Assembly: GCA_964529975.1 (NCBI GenBank)
Contig: CAZGXW010000005.1
Coordinates: forward strand, 1-64,000
Length of the DNA: 64,000 nt
Reading direction: 5' to 3'
Source of the DNA: JADFMN01 sp964529975
GTDB lineage: Bacteria; Armatimonadota; Fimbriimonadia; Fimbriimonadales; Fimbriimonadaceae
Shown here: positions 42,566-51,986 of the stretch, piece after piece
Position numbering within the stretch: position 1 is the stretch's first letter
Layout: the number at the start of each line of letters is the position of its first letter
Program-made: the position numbers and the translations under genes
The notes under the pieces: generated by a model
Databases searched by the model: none
Seen by the model: only the letters and a program-made list of their open reading frames with translations
What the model was told of the DNA's origin: nothing

Positions 42566-44509
42566 TTAGCGCAGGAGCCGTAGCCCGTTGAGAATGACCA
42601 ACACGGTCGATCCTTCGTGCCCGACCACCGCAAGGGGCAGGATGAGGTTTGACGTCGATGGGAAGAACGCGTCCCACACGATCGAACCGACGAAGAGCAT
42701 CACGATGACGCCGGAACCGAAGTAGAGGTTCTGCCTGATGACTTTGTTCGTGCGCCGACCAAGGCGCACGAGTTCTGGAAGGAGTGCAAGGCGGTCTTGC
42801 ATCAGGACGACGTCCGCAGCATTGAGCGCGACGTCCGAGCCAAGCCCGCCCATCGCCACACCGACGTTCGCTCGCGCTAGACTCGGAGCATCGTTCACTC
42901 CGTCACCAACCATGACCACGCGGCGACCAGAGTCAGCGAGCCCAGACACGATACGCTCCTTGTCGTCGGGCAAGAGGCCGGCATGGACGTCCGACATATC
43001 GAGCCGTCGGGCGACGGCGGCGGCTGTCTGCGGCGTGTCGCCAGTAAGCATCATCTGCTTTTCCACCCCTAGGTCGCGGAGTTCGTCGAGCACCGACTTC
43101 GCCTCGTCCCGCACGACGTCCTCAAGGCCAAGTGCTGCGAACTCGCCGTCGCACTCCGCGATCGCGACCGTCATTCCGAGGTGCTGCATCTCCTCGACGT
43201 GCTCTGCAAAGTGTGCGGGCAATCGCTCTTCACCCTGCTCAAAAAACCTCCGCTGGCCTACTCTGACGCGTCGCCCCTCGACCGTCGCGACTACGCCAAG
43301 CCCCGAGAGCGATTGGTGCTCGCTCGCAGTGGGCACGGATGTTCCCTGCCGGTTCGCGGCATCGACGATCGCCTGCGCGATCGGGTGGGTGCTGTACTGC
43401 TCGGCGGAAGCCGCCAATCGAAGGATGTCCTTCGAGCCCGTGGACATCGATTCGCCGCTCCTCCAGCACGCGTCGCGCTCGGCGCACTCTGACGCTGCCC
43501 CAACCGAGGCAACCACCGTGTCGCACACGCAGATCTGTGCCAAGACCGGCTTTCCGACCGTCAGCGTGCCGGTCTTGTCGAGGACGGCCGTGTCCACTTT
43601 GCCGATCGCCTCGATAAACTCGCCACCCCTCACCAGGATCCCCCGCCGCGCCGCCCAGGCGAGCGCGCTCAGCGTCGCCGCAGGCACCGAGATAACGAGC
43701 GCACAAGGACTCAGCGCGACAAAGAGGCTGAGCGAGGCGTAAAGCGCGCGCTCGGTCGGTTGGCCGATCAACAACCGGACCACCAACGAAACGACGAACG
43801 CACCGATCACCAGGAGCGTGTACCGAGAGCCGAACCAAGCGCTGATTCGCTCGCCGCTCGCCTTGTTCTCTTGCGCGTCGCGCACGAGTTCGACGATCTT
43901 CTCGAGCGTGGTCCCTCCGTGCTCGGCGGTCGCCCTGACCAGCACCATGCCCTCGCCGTTCTGGGTCCCTGCGAGGACCTGGTCGCCGACCGACCTAGGA
44001 ACGGGGCGCGATTCGCCCGTCATCGCCGACTGGTCAATGGCCGTCTCGCCTTGCACGACGTGCCCGTCGATCGCGACAGCCTCGAAAGGTCGCACGCGCA
44101 CGATGTCCCCCACGCGGACCTCGCTCACGGGAACCGTCTTGTCGCCCTCCGGCGTGACGACGATTGCGTTATCGGGCCGCAGTTTGATCAGCCCCTCGAT
44201 GGCATTGCGCGTGCGCGCCATCGCGTACTCTTCCAGCGTCCCCGAGAGTGCGAATAAGAAGAGGAGCACCGCCGCCTCGACAGGCCGACCGATCGCGACC
44301 GACCCGACGGCGGCCAAGACCATCAGCACGTTGACGTCGATCTCGCGGTCGCGGACGGACCGCCAGGCCGCTTGCAGAGCGAAAACGGAGCCGCAGGCGA
44401 TGGACAGGTAGGGCACCCAGTCGGGCATCCAAGGCTGGGAGACGAAGAAACTCAGCACGAGCGTGACGCCGCTCGCCACAGTCAGCGCGATCTGTGTCCG
44501 TCCGCCCAT
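42566..44509 (-). CDS. P1B-4-type heavy-metal translocating ATPase
   Basis: 647 aa. There is no N-terminal metal-binding domain. TGES (164-167) is the actuator motif, SPC (267-269) the membrane metal site, DKTGTLT (311-317) holds the phosphorylated Asp, STHP (372-375) the nucleotide-domain motif, VGDGVNDAP the hinge, and HEGST (631-635) the second membrane site. SPC plus HEGxT marks the P1B-4 group (Co, Fe, Zn or Cu export). An insertion after the P-site carries four Cys (327, 329, 342, 348), which could be a regulatory metal site. TATCCT lies 9 nt before the ATG. Confidence 0.9.
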   Translation of the reverse strand: MGGRTQIALTVASGVTLVLSFFVSQPWMPDWVPYLSIACGSVFALQAAWRSVRDREIDVNVLMVLAAVGSVAIGRPVEAAVLLFLFALSGTLEEYAMARTRNAIEGLIKLRPDNAIVVTPEGDKTVPVSEVRVGDIVRVRPFEAVAIDGHVVQGETAIDQSAMTGESRPVPRSVGDQVLAGTQNGEGMVLVRATAEHGGTTLEKIVELVRDAQENKASGERISAWFGSRYTLLVIGAFVVSLVVRLLIGQPTERALYASLSLFVALSPCALVISVPAATLSALAWAARRGILVRGGEFIEAIGKVDTAVLDKTGTLTVGKPVLAQICVCDTVVASVGAASECAERDACWRSGESMSTGSKDILRLAASAEQYSTHPIAQAIVDAANRQGTSVPTASEHQSLSGLGVVATVEGRRVRVGQRRFFEQGEERLPAHFAEHVEEMQHLGMTVAIAECDGEFAALGLEDVVRDEAKSVLDELRDLGVEKQMMLTGDTPQTAAAVARRLDMSDVHAGLLPDDKERIVSGLADSGRRVVMVGDGVNDAPSLARANVGVAMGGLGSDVALNAADVVLMQDRLALLPELVRLGRRTNKVIRQNLYFGSGVIVMLFVGSIVWDAFFPSTSNLILPLAVVGHEGSTVLVILNGLRLLR

Positions 44510-44518
44510 CTCATTGGA

Positions 44519-44524
44519 AGGATA
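44519..44524 (-). promoter_or_regulatory. Candidate leaderless -10 box TATCCT for the metal ATPase
   Basis: TATCCT on the minus strand lies 9 nt before the ATG at 44509. An overlapping TAGACT (44524-44529) at 14 nt is an alternative. Confidence 0.4.
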
Positions 44525-44561
44525 GTCTATTGGGGCAGGTTCCAGTCCCGCCCCAATAGAC

Positions 44562-47500
44562 TCAGAGTTGCGTCGGCTCTTCTTCTTTCGTCGGTTCGCC
44601 TTCGCCGCGCGGGTGCGTGCGGTACGCGCTGACGTCCGACTTTGTCCGCGTGAACCGCCTCAACCTTCCACCCAGCGACTCGCTGAGGTCGTCGAAGATC
44701 GAATAGGAGCACGGAATGACGAAGAGGGTCAGGAGCGTCGAGAGCAGGACGCCGCCGATGATCGTGATGCCGATCGTCTCGCGGAACTCCGAACCGCGAC
44801 CGATCGCCAAGGCGACGGGCAGCATGCCGAAGATCAACGCGAGCGTGGTCATCATGATCGGCCGCAATCGCGTCCTCCCCGACTCGACCAGCGCCTCGAA
44901 CCGCGACGACCCGCGGGCACGCAGCGTATTCGTGTAGTCCACGAGCAGGATAGCGTTCTTGCCCACCAGACCCACGAGCGCAATGATGCCGATCATGCCG
45001 ACGATGTTCAGGGTCTTGTTAGTGATGACCAGCGCGAGGATCGCGCCGACCAGGGCCTGAGGCTGCGCCAACTGGATGATGAACGGGTACAGCAGGTTGT
45101 CGTAGAGCGACGCCAGCAGCATGTACACGAGGATGATGCCGAGCCCCAGCGCACCGAACAGGTAGCCCTGTTCTCGGTTCTGCACGTTTGCCTGGCCCTG
45201 CGCCTGGTAGTTCACACCGTCCTTGATCAAGTTCTGCTCGCGCATCCACGCCTCGATCTTCGCGTTCACCGAACCTGCGGCGAATCCCGGCAGCAAGTCC
45301 GCGCTCACTTGCACTTCTTGCGCGCGGTTGCGCCTGTCGATCTTGTCCACGCCGACGCCTCGCTGGATCGACGCGACGTCCGTCAAATAGATCGGGCGTC
45401 CTTCCTTGAACGTTACGGGCACCTGCGAGACGAGGTTGAGGTCATTGCGGTCGTCGAGGTCCATCATCACGCGGATGTCGTACTCGCGACCGAGTTCGCG
45501 GAACTTCGACTGCGTGTCGCCCTCATAGAGGACGCGCATGGCCGCACCTACCTGCGCGACGTTCATGCCCACGTCGCCCAAGCGCACGCGGTCGGGGACG
45601 GCTTGGATCTCAGGCTTTCCGGGCTTGGACGAGATCTCGGGCGACACCACGCCTTCGATCGCTCCGCTGTTGAGGCCCTGTTGGATCGCGACCGCTGTCG
45701 CGATCAGCGCTTCTCGGTCGTTCGACTGGAACGACATTTGGATCGGTCGACCGAAGCCCTGGCTCTCGCCTGCGCTGACCGTGATTTTCGCTCCGGGCAC
45801 GCGCCCGATCTGCTGGAGCAGGTCTGCACCGACCGAAGTGTCGCTCACCGTCCGAAGGTGTTCCTCAGACTTCTTCCAGAACGCAAGCGAATCGATCATC
45901 GCCTTCTTCTCGTGGAGTTCGACGCGCACGATGCCGAAGTTGGTGCCGAGGCTTGCAGCGCTGAAACCGCCGCCGCCCCGCCGACCAACGTCCGAAAGGA
46001 CGTATTCGGCTTCGGGGTGCTCGATCGCGATCTTCTCGATGCGTTCGACGATCGCTTGCGTCTCTGCGAGGCTCGCGCCCGGCGGGAGTTCGATGTTGAC
46101 CGAGATCTCCCCACTATCGCTGGGCGGGAAGAACGCNNNNNNNNNNNNNNNNNNNNNNNNNNNNNNNNNNNNNNNNNNNNNNNNNNNNNNNNNNNNNNNN
46201 NNNNNNNNNNNNNNNNNNNNNNNNNNNNNNNNNNNNGCGAAGCCCGCACCGAACACGTACCAACGGCGGTTCAACGCCCAGCGAAGCAACCGACCGTAGC
46301 CGTCGCGGAACCGGTTGAACCGGTTTTCAAACCACTGCGCGAACCGCCCGCTCGGGTGCTCCCAGTCCTCGCCCTTGCGGTACCAGCGAGAGGCAAGCAT
46401 CGGTGTGACCGTGAACGAAACGAACAGCGAGAACAGGACCGTCACGGCAAATCCGATGCCGAGCGCCTTGAAGAACTGACCCACGACGCCGCCCATGAAC
46501 GCGATCGGGATGAACACGACCACGTCAGCGAGCGTGATCGCAATCGCAGCCAAGCCGATCTCCATGCGTCCGTTGATCGCCGCTTCGACAGGGTCTTCCC
46601 CGTGCGTAAGGTGGCGGTAGATGTTTTCAATGATGACGATGGCGTCGTCGACCAACACGCCGACGGCCAGCGACAGTGCCAGCATCGTCATGTTGTTGAT
46701 CGTGAAGCCGGTGGCCCACAGGACAATGAGTGCCCCGAAGAGACAAAGTGGAATCGCGATCGCGACGATGAGCGTCCCGCGCAAGTTGTGCAGGAACAGA
46801 TAAACGACCGCAGTGACCAGCACGATGCCGAAGAACAGGGCGAACTGCAGGTCGAACAGAGACTCCTTGATCTGCACGCTCGCGTCTCGGGTGACGATGA
46901 ACTCGATGCCGTACTGGTCTTCGAGCGATTGAATCAGTGGCTTGCCGTCCATGCCCGGCGTCTCACGGATCGCTCGGGAGATCTCGACGGCGTTTCCTTC
47001 CTTTGACTTCTGGACCGTGATGACGACCGAGTCCGAGCCGTTCAAGCGCGAGTACGAGCGCCGTTCTGCGTTTGCGTCCACGACGGTCGCTAGGTCGCCC
47101 AGGCGGACCTTGCGCTGCGCGCCGTCGGGGCCCGGCTCCTGTACGATCAAGTACGTGTCCGCAATCTCTTGCGGCGACTTGAACTCGCCGAGGACGCGGA
47201 CCGAAAACTCGCTTGCACCCGTCTCCAACCGCCCTGCGGGAACGTTCAAGGACGCCTGCTGCACGGCCTGTTGCACATCGAGGATGCCTATGCCGTAACG
47301 CAGCAGCGCGTCTTTCTTCACGCGGACCTGGATCTCGCGTTCGTCTCCGCCGCTCACGTTGACGCTCGCGACGCCCGCGACCTGCGCAAAGCGGTCCTTC
47401 AAGACGTTGTCCGAGAGGTCGCGCAACTGCCGGTTGGAAAGCGATTCGCTGCGGACCGTCAGATATAGCACGGGGTCGCTCGTAAAGTCGAACTTCTCGA

Positions 47501-47882
47501 CAATAGGCTTCTCGACCTCGCGCGGGAGTGCACCGAGGCGAGCGTCCACCTTCGACTTCACCTCGTTCAATGCCGCGTCCATGTCGGTCCCGACTTCGAA
47601 CTGCAATGAAACCACGGACACGCCTTCCTGCGAAGAACTCGTCACCTCGAGCAGGTTGGCAATGCCGCTGACCGCCTCTTCGAGTTCGCGCGAAACGAGG
47701 TTGTTCACCTCTTCCGCGCCTGCGCCCGGGTAGATCGCCTGGATCGTCACCACGCCGAACGTGACGTCGGGGTTCTCCTCGACGCGCATCGAGTTCGACG
47801 CCATCCTGCCGACCAGCAGGACGAGCACCATCAGCATCAGGATGAAGACCGGACGCTGGATCGCAATCTTTGTCAGTCCCAT
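44562..47882 (-). CDS. RND efflux pump inner-membrane transporter (AcrB/HAE1 family), with internal gap
   Basis: 1106 codons including about 34 hidden by N (46137-46236). The frame is the same on both sides. N-terminal RPVFILMLMVLVLLVGRMA and GVVTIQAIYPGAGAEEVNNLV, LAVGVLVDDAIVIIENIYRHL in TM4 with the paired Asp, FMGGVVGQFFKALG, and LLVDYTNTLRARG plus MTTLALIFGMLPVALAIGRGSE near the end are HAE1 marks. It would export hydrophobic compounds as a trimer using the proton gradient. It is the last gene of the AbrB-TolC-MFP-RND operon. Confidence 0.92.
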   Translation of the reverse strand: MGLTKIAIQRPVFILMLMVLVLLVGRMASNSMRVEENPDVTFGVVTIQAIYPGAGAEEVNNLVSRELEEAVSGIANLLEVTSSSQEGVSVVSLQFEVGTDMDAALNEVKSKVDARLGALPREVEKPIVEKFDFTSDPVLYLTVRSESLSNRQLRDLSDNVLKDRFAQVAGVASVNVSGGDEREIQVRVKKDALLRYGIGILDVQQAVQQASLNVPAGRLETGASEFSVRVLGEFKSPQEIADTYLIVQEPGPDGAQRKVRLGDLATVVDANAERRSYSRLNGSDSVVITVQKSKEGNAVEISRAIRETPGMDGKPLIQSLEDQYGIEFIVTRDASVQIKESLFDLQFALFFGIVLVTAVVYLFLHNLRGTLIVAIAIPLCLFGALIVLWATGFTINNMTMLALSLAVGVLVDDAIVIIENIYRHLTHGEDPVEAAINGRMEIGLAAIAITLADVVVFIPIAFMGGVVGQFFKALGIGFAVTVLFSLFVSFTVTPMLASRWYRKGEDWEHPSGRFAQWFENRFNRFRDGYGRLLRWALNRRWYVFGAGFXXXXXXXXXXXXXXXXXXXXXXXXXXXXXXXXXXAFFPPSDSGEISVNIELPPGASLAETQAIVERIEKIAIEHPEAEYVLSDVGRRGGGGFSAASLGTNFGIVRVELHEKKAMIDSLAFWKKSEEHLRTVSDTSVGADLLQQIGRVPGAKITVSAGESQGFGRPIQMSFQSNDREALIATAVAIQQGLNSGAIEGVVSPEISSKPGKPEIQAVPDRVRLGDVGMNVAQVGAAMRVLYEGDTQSKFRELGREYDIRVMMDLDDRNDLNLVSQVPVTFKEGRPIYLTDVASIQRGVGVDKIDRRNRAQEVQVSADLLPGFAAGSVNAKIEAWMREQNLIKDGVNYQAQGQANVQNREQGYLFGALGLGIILVYMLLASLYDNLLYPFIIQLAQPQALVGAILALVITNKTLNIVGMIGIIALVGLVGKNAILLVDYTNTLRARGSSRFEALVESGRTRLRPIMMTTLALIFGMLPVALAIGRGSEFRETIGITIIGGVLLSTLLTLFVIPCSYSIFDDLSESLGGRLRRFTRTKSDVSAYRTHPRGEGEPTKEEEPTQL
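46137..46236. other. Assembly gap (100 N) inside the RND gene
   Basis: Exactly 100 N. The same frame reopens on the other side and AcrB-like sequence continues, so one gene spans it, but the missing length is probably not truly 100. Confidence 0.98.
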
Positions 47883-47885
47883 GCG

Positions 47886-49337
47886 CTACGCTCCTTTCGC
47901 TTCGCCGGTCTCGATCTTGATCGGCGCACCCTCGGCAAGTGTCGTCTGTCCCTTGACGACCACTTTGTCGCCCTCGGTCAGTCCAATGGCCTCCGTCGTC
48001 CCGTTCCTCGTCGCCCCGATCGTGACGTTCACCCGCTTGGCCTTGTCGCCGTCGGCCAGATACACGTACGACTGGTCGCCGTCTTTGAGGATCGCTTCCG
48101 ACGGCAAGAGGAACACGCCGTCTCGCTTTCCGAGCACGGCCACACCGCGCGCGAACATGCCGGCACGGATCCCCTCTGGGATCGCGTCAAACCGTACGCG
48201 GGCGTAGAACAACCGTCCTGCGCCTGTCGCCTGAGGATTCACCCCGACGATCGTTCCGATCGTGGAGACTCCGGGAAGCGCGTCGACCGTGACCGTCACG
48301 GACATTCCAGGCACGATCGTCGCGATCTGCGACTCGGGAACTTCGGCCTCGAAGTACGCGCCGCCAGTGCCCACGATCCTTGCCACCGAGACCCCCGGCT
48401 GGATATACGTCCCGACCTGCAGCGGCTTTCCACTGATGCGGCCCGTGAAGGGCGACCTGATCTGCGTGTTGTTGAGAGCGATCTGGGCCTGGCGCTGGTT
48501 CTGCAAAGCCGCCTCCCAGTTCGCTTCCGCCGACTCAACGCGCTGTATGTAGAGGACGTCGAGCCGCTGGTTCGCCTTGTCGATCGCGAGTTGTTGTTCG
48601 GCCGCGCGAACGTCCTGTTGCGCCGCAGAGATGTCCTCTTCACGCGAGGCGTTCTGGACAAGCCTCTGGTTGGCGAGCGCCGACTCGTAGGCCGAGAGCG
48701 CGGCGGCATAGGCGTTCTCTGCGCGCTCCAGTTCAGACTTTGCAACCGCCCCCTCGTCAAAAAGCCGCTTGGCTCGATCTCGAGCGAGTTTCGCCGTCTC
48801 GAGGTCGGACTTGGCTTTGTTCACAGCAGCCTCTGCTTGGACACGCTCCTCGGGACGCGCACCGTTCAATAGCCTCTGCAATCGCGATTTCGCCTGCTCC
48901 AAGCGCGCTTGCGACGCGGCCACTTGCGATGCGCTCCGCTGAGGACCGACCTCTGCGTCCGCCTTCGCCTGGTCGAGCGCCGATTTCGCTGACTTCACCT
49001 GCGCACGCGCCGCCTCGAACTGGGTGCGATAGTCGCTATCGTCCTGCCTCGCCACGACCTGCCCGGCTGACACTTGGTCGCCGTCCTTCACGTAGACTTG
49101 GATCAGCACACCGCCGACGATCGCCGTCACGTTCACGTCGTCCGTCGTCTCGATGGAGCCTGTGATGTCCAGGGTGTCCTCGACCGCCGTCGAAGCCACT
49201 GCTAGCACCTGCACGTCTGTCGTCGGATCCTTGATCAGGGCCTCAGTCTCCTTGGCCTTGACTTGCGCATCGCGGTCTACACACCCCACAACGATCAACG
49301 AGCAAACAACGAGCAATGCAACAACGGTGTTCTTCAA
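47886..49337 (-). CDS. RND efflux periplasmic adaptor (membrane fusion lipoprotein)
   Basis: 483 aa. Lipobox VVGC sits after a short signal. The barrel-sandwich lipoyl halves are split by a long alpha-hairpin (about 105-290, heptads rich in Ala, Gln and Glu) and rejoined at IALNNTQIRSPFTGRISGK. The beta-barrel and membrane-proximal domains follow (GYFEAEVP-like segment, GIRAGMFARGVAV). It would link the RND pump to TolC. The unusually long hairpin (about 185 residues) fits an adaptor reaching a long-tunnel TolC. The start overlaps tolC-like by 4 bp. Confidence 0.92.
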   Translation of the reverse strand: MKNTVVALLVVCSLIVVGCVDRDAQVKAKETEALIKDPTTDVQVLAVASTAVEDTLDITGSIETTDDVNVTAIVGGVLIQVYVKDGDQVSAGQVVARQDDSDYRTQFEAARAQVKSAKSALDQAKADAEVGPQRSASQVAASQARLEQAKSRLQRLLNGARPEERVQAEAAVNKAKSDLETAKLARDRAKRLFDEGAVAKSELERAENAYAAALSAYESALANQRLVQNASREEDISAAQQDVRAAEQQLAIDKANQRLDVLYIQRVESAEANWEAALQNQRQAQIALNNTQIRSPFTGRISGKPLQVGTYIQPGVSVARIVGTGGAYFEAEVPESQIATIVPGMSVTVTVDALPGVSTIGTIVGVNPQATGAGRLFYARVRFDAIPEGIRAGMFARGVAVLGKRDGVFLLPSEAILKDGDQSYVYLADGDKAKRVNVTIGATRNGTTEAIGLTEGDKVVVKGQTTLAEGAPIKIETGEAKGA

Positions 49338-50629
49338 TTCCCAACCTCTTCTTTCGCCCTTGCGGACAAGTCGTCGCGACCGACCGCCTTCTGCAAAGCG
49401 GCGATAGCGGTCAAAACCTGGTACCTGGCGGTCACGACCGCCGCCTGCGCCCTTGTGAGTTCGGCTTGTGCCGTCGTCACGTCGAGCAGAATCCCTGCTC
49501 CCTCGTCAAAGCGCAGTTGCGCAAGTCGGTACGCCTCAGTGGCGACCTCGAGCCCGCTCTGCGCCACGACGTAGGCTTCACGCGAGGTCTCAAGCCGCGT
49601 GATCGCGTTTCGGACCTCAAGCGCCACGGCTAACTTCGTTTGATCGAGTCTTAGCGCGGCCTGGTCGCGCACGTCCCGCGCCGCACCAGTGCGCGCTCGG
49701 GTGACTCCCGAGTCCCACAAGGGGAAACTGATTGTGAATATCCCAAAGAGGCTCTGCGCTACCTGGCCTGGCGCAGGATCGATGGTGCGGGAGTATTGTG
49801 CGCTGAAGGAGAACGTCGGTTTGAGGCCGCCTTTCTCGAACTCCACGAGTTTCTCAGCAGCCTTGACCAGATAGTCGCCCGACCGCACTTCAGGGCGTTG
49901 CTCTTGGGCGAGCGCGACCGCCGCCTGGGCGTCGACCGCTCCTCCCCCGAGAGATTCGACTTCGACAGGCTCGAACTCCATCTCGATCGCGCGGCCCATC
50001 GTATTGTTCAGGGCCTGCTTAGCGAGCGTATAGTCGCCGCGGGCAACAAGTAACGCCTGTTCGCTCCGCTTCACTTCCGTTTCAAGCCGGATCACGTCGA
50101 ACCGCGAGACGTCGCCCGCAGCCTCCTTGATCTTCGCATTCGACAGTCTTTGTCGTGCGCTCGCCAGTTCGTCGCTTTGGACCTTCACGAGCGCTTTCGC
50201 CTGTAACACGCCGTAGAACTGCGCGCGGACGGCGTTCTTCACCTCGTTCTCCTGGATGTCGACGACGGCCTCGCTGCTCAACTTCTGGAACCGCGCCGCC
50301 TCGACCGTGCTCCGCGTCACGCCGAAAACATCAATCAATTGTGAGAGCGTCACGTTGATCTGCTTCGAGTCTGCTGTGGAACCACCAAACCCGCCGCTCC
50401 CCGAACCGAACGACACACCCTCTGCCAATCGGATGTACTGACCCTGACCGCTCACTTGGGGCCGGAGCGCCCCGCTGGCCGCGCGCTGGTTGGCGGCAGC
50501 CTGGTCGGCTTGGCTCTGAGCGATGCGCACGACATAGGCGTTCTTTAGGGCTATCTCCACCGCCTCGTCGACGGAAAGTTGCGATTGCTGCGCGACGGCG
50601 GCCGCCAAAGCAAGGAGCCCGCCGATCAT
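49334..50629 (-). CDS. TolC family outer-membrane efflux protein
   Basis: 431 aa. It has signal MIGGLLALAAAVAQQ, then the OEP repeats: LSVDEAVEIALKNAYVVRIAQS at the start and AYRLAQLRFDEGAGILLDV in the second repeat, with long helices between. It would form the outer-membrane exit duct for the RND pump. Overlaps of 4 bp on both sides place it in one transcript with the AbrB-like gene and the adaptor. Confidence 0.92.
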   Translation of the reverse strand: MIGGLLALAAAVAQQSQLSVDEAVEIALKNAYVVRIAQSQADQAAANQRAASGALRPQVSGQGQYIRLAEGVSFGSGSGGFGGSTADSKQINVTLSQLIDVFGVTRSTVEAARFQKLSSEAVVDIQENEVKNAVRAQFYGVLQAKALVKVQSDELASARQRLSNAKIKEAAGDVSRFDVIRLETEVKRSEQALLVARGDYTLAKQALNNTMGRAIEMEFEPVEVESLGGGAVDAQAAVALAQEQRPEVRSGDYLVKAAEKLVEFEKGGLKPTFSFSAQYSRTIDPAPGQVAQSLFGIFTISFPLWDSGVTRARTGAARDVRDQAALRLDQTKLAVALEVRNAITRLETSREAYVVAQSGLEVATEAYRLAQLRFDEGAGILLDVTTAQAELTRAQAAVVTARYQVLTAIAALQKAVGRDDLSARAKEEVGN

Positions 50630-50883
50630 GCCTCCACCTCCTCCTTGTCTTCGACCCCTTCCAGGATCTCCACGCTTTTGGCAAAGTGGTCGATAAAGCC
50701 CCTGAGCGCGTCGATCTTGGCGATCATCAGGCCTTGGTAGATCGGGTGCCGCATGACCAGCAACTTGTCTCCCGGCTTGATGCCAAGTTCGGCCCGGGCT
50801 TCAGCAGGGATGACGACCTGGCCGCGCTCGCCTACAGTCGCTGCCCCATAGAAGCAATCCTCCATCCTCTCATTGCACTGCAT
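50626..50883 (-). CDS. AbrB/SpoVT-family DNA-binding regulator
   Basis: 85 aa. A swapped-hairpin AbrB domain is seen at about 12-50 (TVGERGQVVIPAEARAELGIKPGDKLLVM), with an acidic C-terminal helix that could mediate assembly. GAGGTG precedes ATG 50883 at SD distance; GTG 50886 is possible. It is the first gene of the efflux operon and overlaps the TolC gene by 4 bp, so it probably autoregulates the pump. Confidence 0.87.
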   Translation of the reverse strand: MQCNERMEDCFYGAATVGERGQVVIPAEARAELGIKPGDKLLVMRHPIYQGLMIAKIDALRGFIDHFAKSVEILEGVEDKEEVEA

Positions 50884-50972
50884 CACTCACCTCGAACCCA
50901 ATCATTCAAATCACACACGTCATACCCACCTGGGTCAAATCTTCATCAAAAAAGCGGGACAAAGGCCCACGG

Positions 50973-50978
50973 TAGACT
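50973..50978 (+). promoter_or_regulatory. Leaderless-type -10 box TAGACT for the 51-kb outer-membrane protein
   Basis: GTAGACT lies 8 nt before ATG 50987 with no SD between. Confidence 0.55.
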
Positions 50979-50986
50979 CGCCGGAA

Positions 50987-51931
50987 ATGCGATGGGCGGC
51001 CCTCCTACTCACTGCCGCTCCTTCCCTCGCGTCCGCCCAATGGCACTTGCCCCTGGACGTCCGCAACCATCGGTCGGTCAGCCTGGCCTTTCTCCGCTTG
51101 GCCCCGCGTTCCCACATCGCCGAGCCAATCGAGTCCGTCCTCTCCTATTCGTTGGTCGGTGCAAATGAGTTGCGTCGAACGGGACTCGTCGACGAAGACG
51201 CCGAGACCTGGCGCCTAGCCGTCAACTACGGCTACGGCCTCAAGGAAGGCACCGAACTGTTCGTAGAACTTCCTGTGTCTGCAAGAGGCGCGGGAATCAT
51301 GGATGCGATCATCGAATGGTGGCACGCTGCGGTGATCTCCCACCCAAATCCCGTGCGCGAGTCGACTCCCAAGGGTCGATCGGTCATCGACAACCCGAGC
51401 GGTGGCCCTTTCCACTCCGCGATCGGAATCGGTGACCTGACGATCGGACTTGCACAAAGGCTTGCGCCAGGAACCCTCGCTAGGATCGCAGTCAAACTCC
51501 CAACGGGCGACGCCTCTAACCTACAAGGGAGCGGCGGTTCGGACGCTGCCGTCGCGTTGGACCACAGGTTCGCGCTCGACAAGCGCTGGACGCTCGATCT
51601 CAACGGCGGGGTGACGCTCCAGGGCACTGCCACCCACCTGTCTGGCACCCAGAGAGCGGTGTACTCTAGCGCGATCAGCCTGACCTTCGTGCAGTCCACC
51701 AAAGACGCGTGGACCGTCCAGTGGAACTCAGAGCAGTTCCCAACCAAGACAGGATCGACGACACTGGACAAAGACCATCGCGTGCTCACCTTCGGGTACC
51801 AACGCCTGCTCAAGGACGGGAGCGTGCTCCAGGTCTACTTTAGCGAGGACGGGGACTTTCTCCACTTCCCAGGTGGACCGACCCTTGGGCCTGACTACAC
51901 CGTCGGGGTCCGCCTCCAAGTCCGGCGATAA
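50987..51931 (+). CDS. Probable outer-membrane beta-barrel protein (DUF3187-like)
   Basis: 314 aa. It has a signal peptide (MRWAALLLTAAPSLASA). The mature part alternates polar and hydrophobic residues as in beta-barrels (for example LARIAVKLPTGDASN, WTLDLNGGVTLQGTA, LTFGYQRLLKDGSVLQVYF) and starts WHLPLDVRNHRSVSLAFLRL, which resembles DUF3187. It ends in a strand with a terminal Arg, not the classical aromatic. Function is unknown. It is divergent from the efflux operon. Confidence 0.75.
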   Translation: MRWAALLLTAAPSLASAQWHLPLDVRNHRSVSLAFLRLAPRSHIAEPIESVLSYSLVGANELRRTGLVDEDAETWRLAVNYGYGLKEGTELFVELPVSARGAGIMDAIIEWWHAAVISHPNPVRESTPKGRSVIDNPSGGPFHSAIGIGDLTIGLAQRLAPGTLARIAVKLPTGDASNLQGSGGSDAAVALDHRFALDKRWTLDLNGGVTLQGTATHLSGTQRAVYSSAISLTFVQSTKDAWTVQWNSEQFPTKTGSTTLDKDHRVLTFGYQRLLKDGSVLQVYFSEDGDFLHFPGGPTLGPDYTVGVRLQVRR

Positions 51932-51986
51932 AGACAAGGGCCGCGCGGCAATGCCGCACGGCCCAACAAGCAAACTCCCTGAAAGA

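Noticed and set aside
44568..47006. Long plus-strand open frame opposite the RND gene (812 codons)
   Set aside because: It mirrors the RND coding sequence and includes the N run. Composition is Arg/Asp/His/Gln-rich shadow sequence.
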